The translations under genes and the position numbers were made by a program. Positions 57,331 to 64,000 of a stretch of 64,000 nucleotides of DNA are shown one piece after another; position 1 is the stretch's first letter; every line of letters starts with the position of its first letter. The notes under the pieces were generated by a model. It had not been told where the DNA came from. It saw nothing but the letters and a program-made list of their open reading frames with translations, and made no database searches. The DNA is taken from positions 1 through 64,000 of the forward strand of contig CBFFRP010000284.1 of the NCBI GenBank assembly GCA_965644295.1, given 5' to 3'. Source of the DNA: Paraphysomonas bandaiensis (lineage: Eukaryota; Chrysophyceae).

Positions 57331-58630
57331 ATGCATGCAACATTGCTGCTACAGGCGTTATCTCTGTGCCTTTATGTCTATCCGGTTGATTGCTTTTCAT
57401 CCAAATATTATGACACAAAAGTAACCTCTCAATGGGAATTAAAAGATGAAAGCCTATTTCACTTTCATCATGACTTTCACTGGTAGTATTATACGTAGAT
57501 AGCTTCCATACATTACTTACGGTTGTATTATGCAGGCAGTTCCATGATCTTGACATCCAAGCAACGGAATCTGTCAACTTGGAAGATGCATTCTATGGAA
57601 AGAATATATCAGTACATATACGCCGAATTGTATGTTTAAATCAACTTATTGTTACTGGTACTTATATTGTTATGTACAGGTAAGAAATAGGGAGTGTAAA
57701 GTGCAAAAATGTAAATATTGCCAGGGCAAAGGTTTCATAACTACTCATACTGACACCCCTGCTGTAAAAAAGCAACTAGTTAGTCCCTGTCCAGTATGTC
57801 TAGGCACAATGTATTCCCAACAGCAGAATTGTAATATGTACTACTTTGTTGAAGAAGATGTTCCGGTTCACATCCCTCCAGGGTGCCGCTTAAATTACCA
57901 CGCGAGGTTAGAGGGTAAAGGTACAGATCAGTGATATAAAAGGAAAACAAGTGTTAAGTTGTTTAATTTCTACATAGGAAATGAGATTGAGAGAAATGAC
58001 AGTGGTATTGTAGACATTGGCGCTTTAGACGTATTGATTGATGAGATATCAAGTGGCGACTTCACCGTGACGGAAACCGGGATTGGTATAAAGATTTTAA
58101 TGACCCCTATTGAAGCACTGGAGGTGATATAGTGTCGTATCTTCTCTCGCAATTCTTAATTTGTACAGGGATTTTATACAGAGCGAAAATATATAAATAA
58201 TTCTGTTATAAAAATTGATAGACGGAATAAGACTACTTTGCCGGAAAGCGAAATAGCCATCCCAGGTCTCGGCCTACCGAAAGTGATGGATACAGCATAT
58301 TCGCATCACGAGCAAATAGCAGAAAGAGATGACCTTATAGTAACGTGAGTTTAAACTGCAGTATAACTCTCACTTGTAATCACGTTATATAATAGGTTTG
58401 ATTTCGTGGAGGAAAAAAATGACGACGACGACGAAGAGTTCCTCGGGCCTGACACTATAATTCGGAGCCAGGATGAGTTCGAAGAGTGGAACGCAAAGAA
58501 AGAAGAGAAAAGGAACGCTGCGAAAAGAGATAAGGTTATAAAATCCATTCTTTATAGATTGAAAGATATAAATGACGCTCGAGAGGATGACAATGAACAC
58601 GATGAGGACATGTCATGGGAGGATGAATAG
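57331..58630 (+). CDS. DnaJ-like secretory protein lacking a J domain
   Basis: Six exons keep frame: 57331-57482, 57536-57629, 57680-57920, 57978-58123, 58169-58344, 58396-58630, giving 347 aa. The N-terminus MHATLLLQALSLCLYVYP is a likely signal peptide. Then come a DnaJ C-terminal domain lead-in (VNLEDAFYGKNISVHIRRI), a reduced zinc-finger with CKYCQGKG (C93, C96) and CPVCLG (C119, C122), and the beta-rich substrate-binding part. The tail is acidic (NDDDDEEF ... EDMSWEDE). No HPD J domain is found in the frame or upstream, so it cannot stimulate Hsp70 in the usual way. It may be an ER chaperone or an ERdj3/Scj1-type relative. There is no KDEL-type ending. Confidence 0.7.
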
Positions 58631-59306
58631 TTATTTCGATGTTGATGGCTTTTTGATGGGCTAGTATATCTTACAATGATAGTTGATCGTTGTATTCACA
58701 AAATTAAAATTACCTTGTTCTGCTGATTATCGTCAACCAGTATTCACAATTTCTAAACTATATTGAGTATGTATGTAACAATTATTACTTCACTACTCAA
58801 GTAAGTGCAGCACATTCTGCGCTCATGTCAACGAATTTTTGAATGTCTCTTCCCGTGAGAGCGATCTATCTTACTGTCATTTGCCCTTACTGTTGCACGT
58901 TTCACGTACTGTTTCATGGTTAAAATAAGCAAGACATCTATGAACCTCCTATATACTGGTATACAGTGCTCTAGAAAATGTGTAAAATGTTTCCGTATTA
59001 AACACTCAACAGTTGCTTCTTTTGAAATTCGACTATCAATCTTCAAGATAATTTAAATACAATGCATTTCATAATTCAGTCATTCCGTACTAGCAAGTAG
59101 TTAGTTAAACGTCCACATTTTGTCAATACCAACCAATATAAGACTGGCCTGGGAGATATGATGGATACTCACTTCGATGCACCTCGAAATTATAAGTTAT
59201 ACCTTCTCAAGTTACATATATTTAATAAAATTATGTAAAACATAGAACCATATGATACACTACAAATTATAGTTGAGATACTAATGCTGGTAAAATAGAA
59301 CAAAAA
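58631..59306. other. Intergenic stretch
   Basis: Convergent gene ends. No gene or repeat is recognised. Confidence 0.6.
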
Positions 59307-60289
59307 TTAGGAAGCTTCTGTGCTATATTCTGCCCAGTAGTCAGCGTTATCAAGAGCGACAACGCAGCTCTCTTTGACAACAGTGGCGTTATCGTGCTCA
59401 TAACACGTTAAAACTTCTTTGCATTCTTCATTTCCTATTGCTCCTAAGGCCTCAGCAGCCTCGTGTCGAACCATCTCATGTTCGTCCATGTTACGTAGCA
59501 CTTTGACCAAACCGTTTATCGTGCACGGTCGTTGCATCTGACCGAGCACGTAAGCGACCTCGTGCCGAAAAAGTGCGGAGGTATCTGTAAAGCCTTCTAT
59601 AAGAGCTAATGCAGCCTCATCAGTATTTGTATCGCGAAGAGAAAACATCGCCCGGTATCGGTCAAAAAGGCTGCGGGATGTGTCCACCAAAATGGATTTT
59701 AATTCGTCCACTGAACTGGTCTCCGACATTGGAGGGGCTGGATCTACAGACATGTAAGTGCTGCTGGATTTAACTCCCTGGCTGTTGCGCTTCCAATTTA
59801 TTAAATCTACCGCTATCTGGCAAGTTTCTGCTATTTCAGGAGCAGAATGTGAGGAATATTCCTGAAGGATTTCCAAGAAATCAGGGGAGCCAAGTGCACC
59901 AAGTGCCTCTGCGCTCTTCATCCAAAACTTTAAAAAATCAAAAAAAGTCAAATAAGCTTACCTCATGGCGCACAAGTATATCTTCACTTTCATCCGGTAG
60001 AATCGATAGAAGAACGCCTGCTACAGACAAGTGTTGCATCTGACCAAGTATGTAGGCCAGTTCATGCCTCATTAAACTGCTGTCTTCCCTATTCTTTAAT
60101 GCTTTCCCAAAAATAAGAACAGTATGATCATTAACTAAGTGACTCACCTGTTGCAATAACGTCTGCAGCTTCTGGTGTTCCCATTGTCCTTAGGAAAAAT
60201 GCAGAGTGTGTACGCTTTGATATGGGCTGATTCAAATCAAGTATACATGACTTGAGATCCTCTATACACGGTCCACAGTATGAAGACAT
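59307..60289 (-). CDS. Deoxyhypusine hydroxylase
   Basis: Three exons (60148-60289, 59962-60101, 59307-59915; introns 46 nt) give 296 aa, the family length. It is a di-iron HEAT-repeat protein that hydroxylates deoxyhypusine on eIF5A, the last step of hypusine formation. All four His-Glu iron-ligand pairs are present: MRHELAYILGQ, VRHESAEALGALG (split by an intron), FRHEVAYVLGQ and VRHEAAEALGAIG. A ~50-residue linker separates the two halves, giving the usual two-fold symmetry. The end reads VALDNADYW. It is divergent from VDAC with 537 bp between starts. Confidence 0.95.
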
Positions 60290-60826
60290 TGTAAAATACA
60301 AATTGATATGCTAGAAAGGAAATTGAATTTCTTATAGTGTGGTGATGTTATGTACTCTATATAGTAGTGGACCTATCTGGCTCTATATAATCTATATGTG
60401 TATATGTATGTATATGTATGTGTGTATATATATGTGCACTGGTCTCTTGTGGTGTCCAGAGGAGTTGTTTTTTGACCAATCAAACCCATTCATTTCATCA
60501 TACCTCACTACTGGTTCCAAGTCCACATATATGTCTACCCCAAAAACACACAACTGAAAAATAAATCGTATCCTAATACCTCCTGAAGATATGATTTCAG
60601 TTTTGACAGTTGAAACAAATGGTTTTGACTTCATTTTCTTGTTTTCATATAAGAAATTGCGGTTTTATTATGGATTTCGACTTTTCCATATATATATGTA
60701 CGTACACTCCATCTCTCTGTGTCTATTGTCTATATATACACATACATACAATAACTATTACATTAACTCACTTACTCATAATCTTATCTGGCCAGGTGAA
60801 TACTATACTCTAAACAACAAGTAATT
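60290..60826. other. Intergenic stretch between divergent genes
   Basis: It holds TATG/TA tracts at 60395-60440 and 60688-60755 on the approach to both starts. No gene is recognised. Confidence 0.6.
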
Positions 60827-61762
60827 ATGTCTCTTCCATTGTTCAAAGATTTTAATAAAGTCGCCTTAGGTTTGTTTATAATAAACATCAGTCTGTTATA
60901 TCATCGTCATATATTATTATACAGACATTCTGGATGAGGACTTTGACTACAAGTACACTCTTAAAGTCAAGTCCAAAGCTCCTAAGGGTGTGGTAAGAGA
61001 GTATTTTAAGTACTGATAATTATAGTTAATGTATCTTATTAGGGCCTTACTACTACCACTGACTATACATGCAATGGCGGCAAAGCTTCTCTTGGTGGCA
61101 AAGTGTCACTTAAATGGGCTCATCCTTCAGGATTCGCTATCGACAAATTGGAGATGAAAAATAGTGGCAATGTTGTTGTCGAGACATCTTTAACAGGTGT
61201 CGCCCCGGGATTGAAATTTGAGTTCAAGGGTGATGATTCCAACAAGGGTGATCTTGGCGCAATTTACAAGCACGACCTCGCCACGGCTGCCGTTGAGTTT
61301 GATGTTGCTGAATTCTCCTCTATTAAAGGATCTGTTCTCGCCGGCCAGGGTCCTTTCGCTGGTGGTGCTTCTGCTTCTGTTTCCCTCGGAGACAAAGTGG
61401 ATGTAAAGAGCATGGACTTCTGCGGTAGTTACTCTGTCGCCAAAGAAATGTTTGCTGGACTCCATGTCACAAACAAGTTCAAGAATTACGCCCTTTCTCT
61501 AGCCTACCTTGCAGGTGGTAAGTACTCTCTTGCTGGTGTCTTTAACTTTGCTCCGGAGAAATCTACTACTTCCCTTCGCATTGGTGGGTCCTACAAGTGC
61601 AATCCCGACACAACGATCAAGGGCAAGGTGGACTGCAACGGAAAGGTGGCCGTCTCTGTCAAGCAGATGCTCTCCAGTAATTGCTCGGTAAACACTTCTG
61701 TGGAAGTTCCTTCCAGTGACCTTAGCGCTTACAAGCTGGGCGTTGCCGCCACTCTGGGATAA
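60827..61762 (+). CDS. Mitochondrial porin (VDAC)
   Basis: Three exons (60827-60869, 60925-60992, 61043-61762; introns 55 and 50 nt) give 276 aa, the usual VDAC length. The outer-membrane channel passes metabolites such as ATP/ADP. The start MSLPLFKDFNKVALDILDED is the amphipathic N-terminal helix leading to strand DYKYTLKVKSKA. Alternating hydrophobic/polar strands follow (GLKFEFKGDD, VFNFAPEKSTTSLRIGGSYK). The end YKLGVAATLG closes the 19-strand barrel with the family's beta-signal-like LG ending. Codon use in exon 3 is richer in C-ending codons than neighbouring genes, as in highly expressed genes. Confidence 0.92.
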
Positions 61763-62805
61763 GAATTCACTGGTACATGTACAGTACATTCAACGAACAC
61801 TTCACTTGGACAATGTAAATGCCTTAGTACATAGTTCATGTGAGCTGTGCTGTATTTTTATCTGATGTGCGCTTACTGAGAATTAATGTAATAAATTTAC
61901 TTGAAAAAAATAACTTTATAAGGACATGTGTGATTATTCTTACAGTATATTAGTTTTCACAATCCTCGATGACAAAATATACTTCAAAATTCTACATTGG
62001 CTCCTACAATATAATATTAATATATAGTTTTATTTATTACTCCCATTAGTACTCAAAAAGTGTTTTTGGTCTGAATTCTGAATTGGGTTTAACAGAATGC
62101 TCATATTAGCACCGGGCAAAATAGACAGTGGTCGGTTAGAAGTTAGAACATTAGAATTAGAATAGAAACTATCTTCTATCTTAGTTATGACATTGTCAGT
62201 GACTTCATTATACATTATACTGGGAAACAGAAGTATCACGACGATTCAAGATACAAAAGTTGATCAGCGGTTGACATGAAAGAAATATATAACGATGTTA
62301 TTGATATATTTTACATGACAGTGCAAAATGGTGTGTGCGTGTGTGCAATAATAAATAATTATCGTATCTATCTAGTAACCTTCTCTTACGACCTAAACCA
62401 AAAGGTTCAAAAGCCAAGCGGTACTATAAGCTTTCATTGTCTCTTTTTTTAATTGTTAATCGGGAAACACCTATTTTTTCGAACAGCTAGTCAACTACAA
62501 ATTGATATGCATTCTTGATGTAATAGGTTTTTACATCATGAGGATAAGCTAGAATTTAACCTAGGGATAGGAGGATCGTGCCTTGTCGAATCTTTAATCT
62601 CGGGCTCCTTTTCACTCATGATACGGCAATAGTACAAATGCTATTTATCGACTTTGCCTAGGACATATTCGGAGATACAAAGAGCATTTGTGAAAGCCAA
62701 GGCGAGAATCTAGACACAGTTACATATAAATTATCTTTATACAAAATATCAGATACATCTACAACTAAAGCCACAACAATCTATCTAATACAATTGAAAA
62801 CAGAA
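61763..62805. other. Intergenic stretch with dispersed repeat
   Basis: It contains the repeat at 62535-62640. No gene is recognised. Confidence 0.6.
62535..62640 (+). repeat. Dispersed repeat, relative of 47455-47590
   Basis: CATGAGGATAAGCTAGAATT, TTAACCTAGGGATAGGAGG and CTCGGGCTCC line up with the minus strand of 47455-47590. Confidence 0.7.
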
Positions 62806-63976
62806 TTATATTATCTGCATTCGTCTACACAAGAAAGGAAGGGCAATCGAAAGTACCGTAGCTATAAGTGCAGAACCAGTCGATATCGTCGTAAACATAC
62901 TTTCAGATGACTCGAAAGTGTTTCGCATGTTCATTCCCCACAGTGCACACAAAAACATACCAAGACTGCATGCGCAATTAATAAGCGTCAAGATCAGGTC
63001 CGCTACTTGTAGCTGGTTTCGTGCTATGTCCGATCGTAGGTTCATCTACAAGATATTGCATTACTGCAACATAGCATTTGACACACACAGTCCCACCATA
63101 TTCACGGCATCACCAAGCCTACTCAGAAGTATATTTTGCTGCGTAATGAGTGCGTTATAGTCCATGAGATATGAATCAAGAAGTGCCTAAGAAACGAATC
63201 ACTTCACATCTTACCGAACATAGCATTTTTAAGCGACCCACCTCTACTTCTTCGTGCGTCTCCATCATCTTCGGTGATAGAGGGGATCTATAACATGTCA
63301 AAACTACACTAAAAATACATTTCACACAGTCTCCCACCTATACAGGTCAGGTTCGGATTTGAGAACCGATAGATTCATTAAAGCCATCTCTTCGTCATCC
63401 TCCATCAACTCTTCAATGATCTGCTTATGTGCCTGAGCCCTTTGCAGCTGCTCCGACACCTCATATTTACACTGTAGGGTCTTCTCCTGTATAGCTACAG
63501 GTACCACGCTCCTAAAGGACTTCATGACCTTGAATATCTTTTGTGCTCTACTCTGTAGCACAGACAGCTCTTGCTTAAACACTTCCACCACAGTACCCAA
63601 GATTCCCTCAAGCACGTGCCACTCGAAATTCACGTCTTTATTGTGACTGATACATTCCTAACAATAATACTATCATCGGGGCGATTTACATAAGCCACAG
63701 AAAACCTACCTTGATGTGTGTGGTAAGGCAGTCTACAGTGTCGGATCCAGTATCAGGGCATCGGAATATAAGCACCTTGTCCGCCATCACAACAGCACGA
63801 ACTGGGCTGAGAGCAACAAGCACAGCATGACGTCTGATCAGCAATGCTACTTCCTCCTGAGGGGTGTAGGTATAGTCGAGACGATGCAAATCACGTAGTT
63901 TAATATCATTCTCACGAGGACGAGGTTTACCAGTGTCACTATAACTTCTCTGATGTCTACATGACAATACATACAT
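62806..63976 (-). CDS. MRS2/CorA-type magnesium channel (5' end probably beyond window)
   Basis: Five exons keep frame: ~63710-63956 (or to the ATG at 63976), 63338-63657, 63215-63287, 63085-63186, 62806-63045. The N-terminal domain has IKLRDLHRLDYTYTPQEEVALL and IRRHAVLVALSPVRAVVMAD, as in MRS2 proteins. EWHVLEGILGTVVEVFKQEL and a long helical stalk with EELMEDDEEMALMNLS follow. The last exon carries two membrane helices and the signature GMN in LWGMNMRN after the first, the ion-selectivity loop of CorA/MRS2. It is likely a pentameric Mg2+ channel of the mitochondrial inner membrane or another organelle. An AG acceptor at 63957-63958 suggests upstream exons outside the window; the ATG at 63976 is the alternative start. 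Confidence 0.85.
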
Positions 63977-64000
63977 ACATTACATACATATAATACTCAT

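Overview
The window is nuclear DNA of a unicellular eukaryote. Most genes are split by short GT-AG introns (about 34-115 nt). All three stop codons are used in the standard way. The genes are eukaryotic: histones H3 and H4, an SRSF1-type splicing factor, mitochondrial VDAC, deoxyhypusine hydroxylase and a kinesin. Diaminopimelate decarboxylase, a hybrid histidine-kinase-like protein and a protist-style F-box/ankyrin-like repeat protein point to a protist rather than an animal or fungus. A stramenopile or another algal or protist lineage is plausible, but the sequence alone does not fix it.

Layout. 1-5388 is an essentially intact Ty1/Copia retrotransposon with identical 181-bp LTRs. It abuts, and probably interrupts, 5389-~9710: a fragment of a Polinton-like virus with penton/minor capsid protein, packaging ATPase and three uncharacterised proteins, ending in an iteron-like repeat and a 61-bp palindrome. 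9986-13200 is a graveyard of a broken hAT transposase and dispersed repeats. 13362-22261 carries diaminopimelate decarboxylase, a cytochrome b5-domain protein, a coiled-coil/KIAA0513-SBF2 protein, a probable NDUFA1 and a TPR protein. 22600-26675 is a large inverted repeat holding two divergent H3-H4 pairs, each gene with a histone-type 3' stem-loop. 28107-41073 holds a small membrane protein, a kinesin-13-like protein with a SAM-like domain, a hybrid histidine-kinase-like receptor and a GAF/PAS cyclic nucleotide phosphodiesterase.

42731-55000 is repeat-rich. It has a dead cystathionine beta-synthase gene, a 1.64-kb (CATA)n array, a D-threonine aldolase-like gene with a broken second copy 7.5 kb away, a 777-aa F-box repeat protein with a fresh 696-bp internal duplication, a dead Tc1/mariner-like transposase and a MITE. 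55727-63976 is gene-dense: SRSF1-like factor, a J-domain-less DnaJ-like secretory protein, deoxyhypusine hydroxylase, VDAC and an MRS2/CorA magnesium channel cut by the window end.

These are independent eukaryotic transcription units, not operons. Several neighbours are divergent (H3/H4, SRSF1/DnaJ-like, DOHH/VDAC). Many starts are preceded within a few hundred bases by CATA/TATG/TA microsatellites and a recurring TACTGCTGTA-like motif, suggesting a shared promoter style. Exon boundaries were read by eye from splice signals, reading-frame continuity and family similarity.
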